From contig NZ_BCRE01000006.1 of NCBI RefSeq assembly GCF_001552435.1, positions 1-39,758 of the forward strand: a DNA stretch of 39,758 nt, given 5' to 3'. The DNA is from Kribbia dieselivorans NBRC 106261 (GTDB lineage Bacteria > Actinomycetota > Actinomycetes > Actinomycetales > Dermatophilaceae). Below, one piece after another: positions 22,566-30,261 of this stretch (within the stretch, counting starts at the first letter, position 1; each line of letters opens with the position of its first letter). The notes beneath the pieces are model-generated. The model did no database searches. It was given only the letters and a program-made list of their open reading frames with translations, and was not told the origin of the DNA. The translations under genes were made by a program, and so were the position numbers.

Positions 22566-23351
22566 TCAGGCGGGGGTGACGAGGCTGCGCCGCAGCCCGT
22601 CGACCTGCTCCTCGGTCCAGCCGTGGGCGACCAGCCATCCGCCGGCGCCCTGGTACTCGGTGTGCAGGTACGACAGGATCGCCTCCATGGCCGGGGGCTG
22701 GGGTGTCTGCTCGGCGATGGATCGTCGCTGCAGGGCCGTGTTGTACGGCGGCACATGCATCAGTCGCTCGATGATCTGCTCGATGCGCTGGGCGCTGGCG
22801 ACGTAGTCGGCGATGATCTCCTCGGCCGGCACCCCGGCCACGTCCAGGGCCAGCCCGATGACCGTGCCGGTGCGATCCTTGCCGGCCGCGCAGTGCACGA
22901 CGGTGGCTCCCTCGCTGGTGGCGATGACCTCGAGGGCAGCGCTGACCGAGTCGGGGCGGCCGCGCAGGTAACCCAGGTAGTGCCGGCTCCAGTAGTCCTC
23001 GGTCCGGTCTCCGTCGCCCGGGCCGAACCGGGGCTTGAGGGCCAGCGCCTCGGCCGCGGTCACGTCGTGGGTGTCGTCGCGCAGGAAGCTGTGGTGGTGG
23101 TGACGCAGCGCCGTCGCGCGCAGCGGCCCGGGACCGGTGGTGTGGTACTCGAGCTGGCTGCGCAGGTCGACGATGTCGGTGACGCCCAACTCGTCGATGA
23201 GGCGGCGCACATCGGCGGCGCTGAGATCCTGCAGGTTGTCCGAACGGATGAGCCGCCGGGGCGCGGTGACCCCCGACTCCCGGGTCGGCAGGCCACCGAG
23301 GTCGCGCATGTTGACGACCCCGTCCAACTGGATCCATCGCTCGTTGCTCAC
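22566..23351 (-). CDS. Tyrosine/serine-type protein phosphatase (CX5R family)
   Basis: 261 residues from GTG. The active-site loop is HCAAGKDRTG, with nucleophile Cys154 and Arg160. The N-terminal VVNMRDLGGLPTRESG is the hallmark of bacterial PtpB-like, or Y_phosphatase3, enzymes. It should remove phosphate from tyrosine, lipid or Ser/Thr residues; in pathogenic actinobacteria relatives are secreted, but no signal peptide is visible here. The GTG at 23351 is chosen because TAACCT lies exactly 7 nt before it (23359-23364 on the minus strand). It is divergent from hemW, and its stop lies 3 nt from the convergent lepA stop. Confidence 0.88.
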   Translation of the reverse strand: MSNERWIQLDGVVNMRDLGGLPTRESGVTAPRRLIRSDNLQDLSAADVRRLIDELGVTDIVDLRSQLEYHTTGPGPLRATALRHHHHSFLRDDTHDVTAAEALALKPRFGPGDGDRTEDYWSRHYLGYLRGRPDSVSAALEVIATSEGATVVHCAAGKDRTGTVIGLALDVAGVPAEEIIADYVASAQRIEQIIERLMHVPPYNTALQRRSIAEQTPQPPAMEAILSYLHTEYQGAGGWLVAHGWTEEQVDGLRRSLVTPA

Positions 23352-23358
23352 GCATGGC

Positions 23359-23364
23359 AGGTTA
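23359..23364 (-). promoter_or_regulatory. -10 element of the phosphatase gene
   Basis: TAACCT on the minus strand, 7 nt before the GTG at 23351. This defines the start and suggests a leaderless mRNA. Confidence 0.5.
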
Positions 23365-23423
23365 GCCGCACACGCTGAACCCAGCGACGCGACGTGACGC
23401 ACGGCATCCACAGGCGACTGGGC

Positions 23424-23429
23424 GACAAT
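23424..23429 (+). promoter_or_regulatory. Possible -10 element of hemW
   Basis: GACAAT, 7 nt before the ATG at 23437. It has A at position 2 and T at position 6 but lacks the first T, so it is weaker than the other sites. Confidence 0.35.
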
Positions 23430-23436
23430 GGCGATC

Positions 23437-24675
23437 ATGCCCAGTGCTCCACCCGACGGCGATCCGGCCCCGGCCGACGGCCATCTGCCCGACGACGCCC
23501 TCGCCACCCTGCCCGATCGCCCCTTCGGCGTCTACGTCCACGTGCCGTTCTGTTCGGTGCGCTGCGGCTACTGCGACTTCAACACGTACACCCTGCGCGA
23601 ACTGGGCGACGGCACGATGGCCGGAGCGTCGATCGACACCTTCGCGCAGGCCGCCACCGCCGAGATCGACCAGGCCGCCGGCGTGCTCGGCCCGACCACT
23701 CCAGCGGTGTCGACCGTCTTCGTCGGTGGGGGTACGCCGACGATGCTCACCGCCGAGGATCTCGTGACCGTCCTCGACCGCATCCGCGAGGTGTGGGGGC
23801 TGGCCGACGGTGCCGAGGTGACGACCGAGGCCAATCCCGATTCGGTCACCCCCGAGTCCCTGGCCACCCTCGCCGCCGGTGGCTTCACCCGGGTCTCGCT
23901 CGGCATGCAGTCGGCCGTGCCGCACGTGCTGACCACGCTGGAGCGCACCCACGACCCGGCCAACGTCGCGCGCGCGGTCGACGCCGCGCGCGCCGCGGGC
24001 CTGCAGGTCAGCCTGGACCTCATCTACGGCACGCCGGGGGAGTCGTTGGCGGACTGGCGTACCTCGCTCGAGACGGCCATCGCCTTGGCGCCCGATCACA
24101 TCTCCGCCTATGCCCTCGTCGTCGAGGAGGGCACCAAGATGGCCGCCGCGGTGCGTCGGGGTGACCTGCCCCTGCCCACCGACGACGACGAGGCCGACAA
24201 GTACGAACTGGCCGACGAAATCCTCACCGCGGCCGGGTACGGGTGGTACGAGGTGTCCAACTGGGCCAGGCGCGACGACGCCCGGTGCCGGCACAACATC
24301 GCCTACTGGGCCGGCGGCAACTGGTGGGGTGTCGGCCCGGGTGCGCACAGCCACGTCGGGGGAGTGCGGTGGTGGAACGTGCGGCATCCGCGAGCCTGGG
24401 CCGGACGTCTGTCCTCCGGCGAGTCACCCGCGCAGGCCCGCGAGGTGCTCACCGCCGAGCAACGCCATGAGGAGCGCGTGCTGCTCGGCTCGCGCCTGGC
24501 CGAGGGGTTGCCCATCGCCGACCTCGACGACGCCGGTCGCCCAGCGGTGGCGGGTTTGATCGCCGATGGACTCATCGACGCGACGCGAGCCGTCCGCGAC
24601 CGGAGCGTCGTGCTCACCGGTCGCGGACGGTTGTTGGCCGACACGGTCGTGCGGCGTCTGCTCGGCTGGGGCTGA
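23437..24675 (+). CDS. hemW: Radical SAM protein HemW
   Basis: 412 residues from ATG at 23437; ATG at 23428 would add three. The radical-SAM cluster site is CSVRCGYC (Cys39, Cys43, Cys46) followed by DF, the HemW signature, not the CxxxCxxCxC of coproporphyrinogen dehydrogenase HemN. GGGTPT, ANPD and GMQS follow in the SAM barrel, then the winged-helix end (LTGRGRLLADTVVRRLLGW). HemW inserts or transfers haem to cytoplasmic acceptor proteins using SAM and a 4Fe-4S cluster. In many high-GC actinobacteria hemW lies between lepA and hrcA, as here. The start is weakly supported by GACAAT, 7 nt upstream. Confidence 0.93.
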   Translation: MPSAPPDGDPAPADGHLPDDALATLPDRPFGVYVHVPFCSVRCGYCDFNTYTLRELGDGTMAGASIDTFAQAATAEIDQAAGVLGPTTPAVSTVFVGGGTPTMLTAEDLVTVLDRIREVWGLADGAEVTTEANPDSVTPESLATLAAGGFTRVSLGMQSAVPHVLTTLERTHDPANVARAVDAARAAGLQVSLDLIYGTPGESLADWRTSLETAIALAPDHISAYALVVEEGTKMAAAVRRGDLPLPTDDDEADKYELADEILTAAGYGWYEVSNWARRDDARCRHNIAYWAGGNWWGVGPGAHSHVGGVRWWNVRHPRAWAGRLSSGESPAQAREVLTAEQRHEERVLLGSRLAEGLPIADLDDAGRPAVAGLIADGLIDATRAVRDRSVVLTGRGRLLADTVVRRLLGWG

Positions 24676-24682
24676 GGCTGCT

Positions 24683-24714
24683 CGCGGCCGCCGCCCCATC
24701 GGGCGAGGGCCGCG
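24683..24714. terminator. Weak terminator between hemW and DUF4870 gene
   Basis: CGCGGCC (24683-24689) pairs with GGCCGCG (24708-24714), with an inner GCCC/GGGC stem, between the convergent stops at 24675 and 24723. No T-tract is present. Confidence 0.45.
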
Positions 24715-24722
24715 TCAGCGGG

Positions 24723-25190
24723 TCACTTGATCAGTTCGAGCATCAGCGGCGGGCGGTACCACTCGCCGTTGGCCGCCTTGATCGCGGCGATGATGTGGAT
24801 CACCGTGCTGGCGACGAGGGCGACGAGCGCGAGGACGATCGACACCGGGATGAGGATGATGGTGAACGCGAGGACCACCGCCACGACGTAGGCGATGAGC
24901 GTCGTGAGTTGCACGTTCAGCGAATTGCGGGCGTGGTGGGCGACGAACGCGCCACGGTCCTTGGTCAGGGCCCACATGACGATCGACGCGACGAATCCCA
25001 AGGTGCCGGCCGAGAGGTACATGGCCGCCAGCGGGATGAGGTGGGCGAGCATGCCCATCGTCTTCTGGTCGCCCGGGGCCATCTCCGTGGGCGGCGTCGC
25101 CCCCACCGGCGCGGCGCCGGGCGGCGGGACAGCACCCGGGTTGGGCGTCGGTTGCTGCGGTTGTTGCGGTTGCTGGTGTTGTTCGGTCAT
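24723..25190 (-). CDS. DUF4870 small membrane protein
   Basis: 155 residues from ATG at 25190, with a GGGGGAG ribosome-binding site about 9 nt upstream. The first 40 residues are a low-complexity Gln/Pro/Ala-rich cytoplasmic tail. Residues 45-155 hold about three or four hydrophobic segments (around LIPLAAMYLSAG, VASIVMWAL, LTTLIAYVVAVVLA, FTIILIPVSIVLALVALVA), the DUF4870 pattern, with FVAHHARNSLNVQL between them. Members are inner-membrane proteins of unknown function. It is divergent from the SDR gene at 25397 and convergent with hemW. Confidence 0.82.
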   Translation of the reverse strand: MTEQHQQPQQPQQPTPNPGAVPPPGAAPVGATPPTEMAPGDQKTMGMLAHLIPLAAMYLSAGTLGFVASIVMWALTKDRGAFVAHHARNSLNVQLTTLIAYVVAVVLAFTIILIPVSIVLALVALVASTVIHIIAAIKAANGEWYRPPLMLELIK

Positions 25191-25312
25191 GGCCGTTTCT
25201 CCCCCTGCTGAGTGACTGATCCCAGTCTGTCGCACCTGGCGACGTTGCGGCACCCCTCTGGCGCATGACCGGGGGCGGGTCAGGGTGGGATCAGGGTCGA
25301 TCCCGAGTCCCC

Positions 25313-25359
25313 TATACTGCCGAACACCGAGCGAACACTCGGTTCGCTGACGAACCGAG
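25313..25359 (+). promoter_or_regulatory. Promoter and overlapping dyads upstream of the first SDR gene
   Basis: TATACT (25313-25318) is a strong -10. Immediately downstream lie two overlapping perfect dyads: AGCGAAC-N5-GTTCGCT (25330-25348) and CTCGGTTCG-N4-CGAACCGAG (25338-25359). A TetR-like repressor site just after the start of transcription is a natural reading; the regulator is not in the window. Confidence 0.5.
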
Positions 25360-25396
25360 CGCTGACGTCCGTTCTTCGACACAGTCAGGAGCCCCC

Positions 25397-26149
25397 ATGG
25401 CCCGCTTCACCGGCCGGACCGCCATCGTCACCGGAGCCAGCCGCGGCATCGGCCTGAGCATCGCCCAACGACTCGTCGACGAGGGTGCCCGCGTGCTCAT
25501 CACTGCCCGCAAGGTCCCCGCGCTCGAGGAGGCCGTCGCCGCACTTGGCGGACCCGAGAAGGCCATCTTCGCCGCCGGCAGCTCCGATGACGCGGCCCAC
25601 CAGGATGAGGCCATCGCGAAGGCGATCGAGACGTTCGGCCCGATCGACGTGCTCATCAACAACACCGGCATCAACCCGGTCTACGGCAGCATGATGGACC
25701 TCGACGACACCGCGGCCCGCAAGATCTTCGAGGTCAACGTGCTGGCCAACCTCGCCTGGACGCGCAAGGTGCTCGCCTCCGGCATGCGCGAGCGCGGCGG
25801 GTCCATCGTCAACATCGCCTCGATCGCGGGGATCCTGCCCTCGCCGGGCATCGGTTTCTACGGTGTGACCAAAGCCGCGGTCATCCGGCTGACCCAGGAG
25901 CTGGCGGTCGAACTCGGCCCCAACATCCGCGTCAACGCGGTCGCCCCGGCCGTGGTCAAGACCCGCTTCGCCACCGCCCTGTACGAGGACCAGGAGGAGC
26001 AGCTGGCCGCCACCTACCCGCTCAAGCGCCTCGGCATCCCCGAGGACATCGCGTCGGTCGCGGCCTTCCTGGCCTCCGACGACGCCGCGTGGATGACCGG
26101 CCAGTCGCTGGTGGTCGACGGCGGCGTGACGCAGACCGGCGGCATCTGA
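25397..26149 (+). CDS. SDR family oxidoreductase
   Basis: 250 residues from ATG at 25397, with AGGAG 8 nt upstream. Classical short-chain dehydrogenase: TGASRGIG (12-19), NNTG (88-91) and the catalytic Ser142, Tyr155 and Lys159. The end reads FLASDDAAWMTGQSLVVDGGVTQTGG, typical of FabG-like and acyl reductases using NAD(P)H. The Asn of the NNTG loop and all of the Ser-Tyr-Lys triad are intact. The substrate is unknown. A strong -10 and two dyads precede it, so it is probably regulated separately. The related SDR gene follows after 102 nt, probably with its own promoter. Confidence 0.87.
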   Translation: MARFTGRTAIVTGASRGIGLSIAQRLVDEGARVLITARKVPALEEAVAALGGPEKAIFAAGSSDDAAHQDEAIAKAIETFGPIDVLINNTGINPVYGSMMDLDDTAARKIFEVNVLANLAWTRKVLASGMRERGGSIVNIASIAGILPSPGIGFYGVTKAAVIRLTQELAVELGPNIRVNAVAPAVVKTRFATALYEDQEEQLAATYPLKRLGIPEDIASVAAFLASDDAAWMTGQSLVVDGGVTQTGGI

Positions 26150-26200
26150 GCCAGTCCGCGCGCGGGGACCGTGGCCCCGCCACCTGAAATCCCGTGCCAC

Positions 26201-26219
26201 CGTGAGGAGTACCCTCACG
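26201..26219 (+). promoter_or_regulatory. Dyad over the -10 of the second SDR gene
   Basis: Perfect dyad CGTGAGG-N5-CCTCACG (26201-26219) overlaps TACCCT (26210-26215), a likely -10 about 36 nt before the ATG at 26252. Its position fits repression by a dimeric regulator. Confidence 0.4.
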
Positions 26220-26251
26220 ACGAACGAAAATCCCTCTTCCCAAGGAGAAGC

Positions 26252-27007
26252 ATGAGCACCCAGCGTGTTGCCATCGTCACCGGCGCGGCCCGCGGCATCG
26301 GCAAGGCCACGGCCCTGCGACTGTCCGCCGACGGCCACAAGGTCGCCGTTCTCGACCTTGACGAGTCCGCCTGCGCCCCGGTCGTCGAGGAGATCAAGGC
26401 CGCCGGCGGCGAGGCCATCGCCGTGGGCTGCGACGTGAGCAACTCCGAGCAGGTTGCCGCCGCCGTCGCGCGCGTCAACGACGAACTCGGCGCTCCGGTG
26501 ATCCTCGTGAACAACGCCGGCATCATTCGCGACAACCTCATCTTCAAGATGACCGAGGGCGACTGGGACGCGGTCATGAACGTGCACCTCAAGGGCGCCT
26601 TCAACATGACCAAGGCCTGCCAGGCGTTCATGACGCAGGAGAAGTTCGGTCGCATCGTCAACCTGTCGTCGACCTCTGCCCTGGGCAACCGCGGTCAGGC
26701 GAACTACTCCACCGCCAAGGCCGGTCTGCAGGGCTTCACCAAGACCATGGCCATCGAGCTCGGCAAGTTCGGCGTCACCAGCAACGCCATCGCGCCGGGC
26801 TTCATCCAGACCGAGATGACGGCGGCCACGGCCGAGCGCGTCGGAGTCCCGTTCGATGACTTCATCAAGGGCGCCGCGGCTCAGATCCCGGTCACCCGCG
26901 TCGGCCAGCCGGAGGACATCGCGAACACGGTGTCGTTCTACTGCGACGAGCGTTCCGGCTTCGTCTCCGGCCAGGTCATCTACGTCGCCGGTGGCCCGAA
27001 GGACTGA
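26252..27007 (+). CDS. 3-oxoacyl-ACP reductase-like SDR (FabG-like)
   Basis: 251 residues from ATG at 26252, preceded by AAGGAGAAG, a clean ribosome-binding site. SDR features: TGAARGIG (10-17), DVSNSEQV, NNAG (87-90), and the triad Ser140, Tyr152, Lys156. The segment NNAGIIRDNLIFKMTEGDWD and the loop SNAIAPGFIQTEMT are strongly FabG-like. It reduces 3-oxoacyl thioesters with NADPH; whether the acyl group is carried by ACP or CoA is not visible. It follows another SDR gene in tandem, but a dyad over its own -10 indicates independent control. A 15-bp palindrome after the stop acts as a terminator. Confidence 0.87.
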   Translation: MSTQRVAIVTGAARGIGKATALRLSADGHKVAVLDLDESACAPVVEEIKAAGGEAIAVGCDVSNSEQVAAAVARVNDELGAPVILVNNAGIIRDNLIFKMTEGDWDAVMNVHLKGAFNMTKACQAFMTQEKFGRIVNLSSTSALGNRGQANYSTAKAGLQGFTKTMAIELGKFGVTSNAIAPGFIQTEMTAATAERVGVPFDDFIKGAAAQIPVTRVGQPEDIANTVSFYCDERSGFVSGQVIYVAGGPKD

Positions 27008-27037
27008 CGCCACCCCGGCACCACCAGTATCACCGCG

Positions 27038-27073
27038 CCGAGCCCGGTCAGTCCTCCGACTGACCGGGCTCGG
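27038..27073. terminator. Terminator between fabG-like gene and DUF3097 gene
   Basis: Perfect 15-bp arms, CCGAGCCCGGTCAGT (27038-27052) and its complement (27059-27073), around the loop CCTCCG. It overlaps the last codons of the convergent DUF3097 gene (stop 27048-27050). Confidence 0.7.
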
Positions 27074-27932
27074 TCACGAAGTCGATGAGTTCCTCGACGC
27101 TGGCCAGCAGACTCGGCTCCAGATCGGCGTAGGTGCGCACGGTCCCGAGAATCCGCTGCCAGGCCTGCGCGATGTCGGCCTGCGTCTCGTGCGGCCACCC
27201 CAGGTGTGCACAGATCCCGTGCTTCCACGAGGTGCCGCGCGGGATGACCGGCCACGCCGCCAGACCGAGCCGCTCAGGGCGCACCGACTGCCAGACATCG
27301 ACATAGGGGTGGCCGAGGATCTTCGCGTGGCGGGCGAGGCGATGCCCGCGCGCCGCCTCGACGATGCGGGACTCCTTCGTGCCGGGCACGAGGTGGTCGA
27401 CGAGCACGCCCATCCGCCGCCCGGGGCGGGGGGAGAAGTCGTCGATGACCGCGGTCAGGTCGTCGACGCCGTCGAGCATCTCGACGACGACCCCCTCGAC
27501 CCGCAGGTCGTGACCCCAGACCTTCTCGACGAGTTCGGCGTCGTGCTTGCCCTCGACGAAGATCCGCGAGGCACTGGCGACCTGGGCGCGGGCCTGCGGC
27601 ACGGCGATCGATCCACTCGCCGTGCGCCCGGTCACGGCCTTCTCCTTGGCCAGGGCCGCTCGGGCCGCGGCCGTCGGTCGGGTCAGCACGACCGGAGCGC
27701 CGTCGATGAGGAATCCCGGCCCGAGCCGGAACGCCTTGACCTTCCCCCGGCGATCCTCGAGGTGGACGACCTGCATCCCGCCGGCCTTCTCGACCCGCAC
27801 GACGGCGCCGACCCACCCGGTCTCGACATCCTCGACGACGAGGCCGGTTTCGGCCTCCACCTCGCGCGAGACGGGGCGGCCCTGTCGTCGCCAGTCGCCG
27901 GAGAGGACGTCGGTGCGGTAGCGGTTGTTCAC
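27048..27932 (-). CDS. DUF3097 protein, TOPRIM-like core
   Basis: 294 residues from GTG at 27932, fixed by TATCCT 7 nt upstream. DUF3097 is restricted to actinobacteria and commonly adjoins hrcA. The N-terminal 75 residues form a small beta-rich domain (GWVGAVVRVEKAGGMQVVHLED). Residues 123-190 resemble a TOPRIM fold: IFVEGKHDAELVEKV with Glu127, then GRRMGVLVDHLVPGTKES with Asp179, which replaces the more usual DxD. TOPRIM proteins cut or prime nucleic acids with metal. The catalytic role is inference; no experiment is known to me. Divergent from hrcA, sharing the intergenic region. Confidence 0.83.
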   Translation of the reverse strand: MNNRYRTDVLSGDWRRQGRPVSREVEAETGLVVEDVETGWVGAVVRVEKAGGMQVVHLEDRRGKVKAFRLGPGFLIDGAPVVLTRPTAAARAALAKEKAVTGRTASGSIAVPQARAQVASASRIFVEGKHDAELVEKVWGHDLRVEGVVVEMLDGVDDLTAVIDDFSPRPGRRMGVLVDHLVPGTKESRIVEAARGHRLARHAKILGHPYVDVWQSVRPERLGLAAWPVIPRGTSWKHGICAHLGWPHETQADIAQAWQRILGTVRTYADLEPSLLASVEELIDFVTEPGQSED

Positions 27933-27939
27933 CCCCGGG

Positions 27940-27945
27940 AGGATA
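27940..27945 (-). promoter_or_regulatory. -10 element of the DUF3097 gene
   Basis: TATCCT on the minus strand, 7 nt before the GTG at 27932. It is one of the best examples of the leaderless pattern in this window. Confidence 0.55.
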
Positions 27946-27987
27946 GGCGCCGGAATGCAGGTGACGCGGGACGCGCGCGGAACGTCG

Positions 27988-28019
27988 TAGACTTGGCACT
28001 CGGAACAGGTGAGTGCCAA
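27988..28019 (+). promoter_or_regulatory. hrcA promoter with CIRCE operator
   Basis: TAGACT (27988-27993) is the -10. CIRCE follows at once: TTGGCACTC (27993-28001), nine spacer bases, then GAGTGCCAA (28011-28019), a perfect dyad that differs from the consensus TTAGCACTC only by G for A at the third position and its complement. HrcA binds CIRCE and represses; heat inactivates HrcA. This makes the operon autoregulated and heat inducible. Confidence 0.9.
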
Positions 28020-28038
28020 TGTCCCGGAGGGAGGGCCC

Positions 28039-29067
28039 ATGAGCGACGAGCGTCGGATGGACGTGCTGCGTGCCATCGTCGAGGACTACGTGCGCACGTC
28101 CGAGCCGGTCGGTTCGAAGGCGCTGCTCGAGCGCCACAAACTCGGGGTCTCGGCCGCGACGGTGCGCAACGACATGGCCGCCCTGGAGGATGAGGGCCTG
28201 ATCATGGCGCCGCACACCAGCGCCGGTCGCATCCCGACCGATGCCGGCTACCGGGCGTTCGTCGACCGGCTCGCCGAGATCAAGCCGATGAGCGGAGCCG
28301 AGCGCACGGCGATCCGTGAATTCCTCTCGGGGGCCAATGACCTCGATGACGTCGTCGATCGCACCGTGCGCCTGTTGGCCTCCCTGACGCGCCAGGTCGC
28401 GGTGGTGCAGTACCCCTCTCTGAGCCGGTCGCTCGTGCGCCACATCGAGTTGGTGCCGATGGGTCCGCGCCGATTGATGATCGTGCTCATCGTCAACACC
28501 GGTCGCGTCGACCAGCGGGTCATCGAGGTCGACTCCGACCTGACGACCCGCGACGCGGAGGCGCGTGTGGCGCGGGTGCGCTCGATCGTCAACACCGCCG
28601 CCACGGGCCAGGCGCTCTCGGCGGCGTCGACGGCCCTGTCCGCGGCCGCCGGCGACGTCCACCCCGACGATGCCGCGTTCATGCAGGCCATCGTCGACGG
28701 TCTCGCCGACGCCCTGGTGGAGGACCGTGAGACGCGCGTGTCCTTGGCCGGCACCGGCAATCTGGCCCGCAGCGCGACCGACTTCCCACTCACCCTCGAA
28801 CCGGTGCTCTCCGCGCTTGAGCAGCACGTGGTCTTGCTCAAGCTCATGAGCACCGCCGCCCAGGAGGACCTCGTGGCCGTGCGCATCGGGCACGAGAACC
28901 CGGTCGCCGGCCTCCAGTCGACCTCCATGGTGGTCTCCGGGTACGGCCCCGGCGACGACCTCGTCGGCGGGCTCGGCGTGGTCGGCCCCACGCGCATGGA
29001 CTACCCGACGACGATGGCCTACGTGCGCGCCGTGGCGACGTACGTCTCGCGGATCATCGCCACCTGA
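28039..29067 (+). CDS. hrcA: Heat-inducible transcription repressor HrcA
   Basis: 342 residues from ATG at 28039, with GGAGGGAGGG upstream; in-frame codons before it are not supported. The N-terminal winged helix-turn-helix (SDERRMDVLRAIVEDYVRTSEPVGS, then SAATVRNDMAALEDEGLI) is the CIRCE-binding part. GAF-like dimerisation and insertion domains follow, ending in DYPTTMAYVRAVATYVSRIIA, the family's conserved tail. It represses heat-shock genes and needs GroEL to fold in known species. CIRCE lies right behind the -10 of this gene. dnaJ follows 68 nt later and is co-transcribed in related genomes. Confidence 0.95.
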   Translation: MSDERRMDVLRAIVEDYVRTSEPVGSKALLERHKLGVSAATVRNDMAALEDEGLIMAPHTSAGRIPTDAGYRAFVDRLAEIKPMSGAERTAIREFLSGANDLDDVVDRTVRLLASLTRQVAVVQYPSLSRSLVRHIELVPMGPRRLMIVLIVNTGRVDQRVIEVDSDLTTRDAEARVARVRSIVNTAATGQALSAASTALSAAAGDVHPDDAAFMQAIVDGLADALVEDRETRVSLAGTGNLARSATDFPLTLEPVLSALEQHVVLLKLMSTAAQEDLVAVRIGHENPVAGLQSTSMVVSGYGPGDDLVGGLGVVGPTRMDYPTTMAYVRAVATYVSRIIAT

Positions 29068-29135
29068 CCGCGCGACGCGCCCGGCCGACCCGCCCCTCAC
29101 CGACCCCGACCTCGACCCGATCCAGAAGGACATCC

Positions 29136-30260
29136 GTGAACGACTACTACGCCGACCTGGGCGTGGCCCGCGACGCGACCGCGGACCAGATCAAGACGGC
29201 CTACCGCCGCAAGGCCCGCACGCTCCACCCGGACGTCAACCCGGGCCCGGAGGCCGAGGAGGCCTTCAAGAAGGTCTCGCAGGCCTACGACGTGCTCGGC
29301 GACGAGGACAAGCGTCGGGCGTACGACCAGGGGCGCGACCCGTACGGCGACGGGGCGTCCGCCTACGGGCAGGGATTCAGCTTCAGCGACATCATGGAGC
29401 AGTTCTTCGGTCAGGCCGCCGGGGGATCGTCCGGGCCACGACCGCGTCAGCAGCGGGGCCAGGACGGCCTGGTGCGCCTCGACGTCGACCTCGAGCACGC
29501 GGTGTTCGGTGGCTCGCGCGACCTGACCATCGAGACGGCGGTGGCCTGTGGCACCTGCCACGGCGATGGCTGTCAGCCGGGCACCTCGCGGCGCACCTGT
29601 GACCTGTGTGGCGGTCGTGGTGAGATCCAGCAGGTGCAGCGCTCCTTCCTCGGTCAGGTCATGACCTCGCGGCCATGTGGCAACTGCCGGGGCTACGGCG
29701 ACGTCATCCCCAACCCGTGCTTCGAGTGCTCCGGCCAGGGGCGGGTGCGTACGCGCCGGACCATGACCGTCAAGATCCCGGCCGGCGTCGACTCCGGGAC
29801 GCGCATCCACCTCTCCGGTGAGGGTGAGGTCGGCCCGTACGGCGGTCCCCAGGGCGACCTCTACGTCGAACTGCTCGTCAACCCGCACGCGACGTTCACC
29901 CGCCGCGGCGACGACCTGCACGCCTCGCTCGAACTGCCGTTCACGGCCGCCGCGCTCGGTGCCACCGTGGCGTTCGACACCCTCGACGGGCAGCGCGAGG
30001 TCAGCATCGCGCCGGGGACCCAGCCGAACGAGACGATCACCCTGTCGGGTCTGGGCGTGGGGCACCTGCGCGCCCACGGCCGCGGTGACCTCATCATCCA
30101 CGCCGACGTGCGCACCCCCACCCGACTGACCGACCAGCAGGAGGACCTGCTGCGTCAGCTGGCGGAGTTGCGCGGCGAGGAGCAGCCCGAGGGCACCCTG
30201 AGCACGCACGAGCCGGACGGGTTCTTCTCCAAGCTGCGCGGCGCCTTCAAGGGTCGCTGA
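29136..30260 (+). CDS. dnaJ: Chaperone protein DnaJ (second paralogue type)
   Basis: 374 residues from GTG at 29136, preceded by AGAAGGA. J domain with HPD (31-33), Gly-rich linker with FSFSDIMEQFFG, then four zinc-binding CxxC pairs: CGTC (138-141), CDLC (155-158), CGNC (181-184) and CFEC (195-198). All eight cysteines are intact. The substrate-binding C-terminal beta domains follow, with GEGEVGPYGGPQGDLYV. It delivers clients to DnaK and stimulates its ATPase. In actinobacteria the copy next to hrcA is the second DnaJ (DnaJ2), distinct from the copy in the dnaK-grpE operon. It is likely under CIRCE control through read-through. Confidence 0.95.
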   Translation: MNDYYADLGVARDATADQIKTAYRRKARTLHPDVNPGPEAEEAFKKVSQAYDVLGDEDKRRAYDQGRDPYGDGASAYGQGFSFSDIMEQFFGQAAGGSSGPRPRQQRGQDGLVRLDVDLEHAVFGGSRDLTIETAVACGTCHGDGCQPGTSRRTCDLCGGRGEIQQVQRSFLGQVMTSRPCGNCRGYGDVIPNPCFECSGQGRVRTRRTMTVKIPAGVDSGTRIHLSGEGEVGPYGGPQGDLYVELLVNPHATFTRRGDDLHASLELPFTAAALGATVAFDTLDGQREVSIAPGTQPNETITLSGLGVGHLRAHGRGDLIIHADVRTPTRLTDQQEDLLRQLAELRGEEQPEGTLSTHEPDGFFSKLRGAFKGR

Positions 30261-30261
30261 C

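Noticed and set aside
23437-24675. Oxygen-independent coproporphyrinogen dehydrogenase (HemN) for the radical SAM protein
   Set aside because: The cluster motif is followed by Asp-Phe and lacks the extra cysteine of HemN, so HemW fits better.
27933-28076. Extension of the DUF3097 frame across CIRCE to 28076
   Set aside because: It would include the hrcA promoter and ribosome-binding site as codons; the GTG at 27932 has a -10 at the leaderless spacing.
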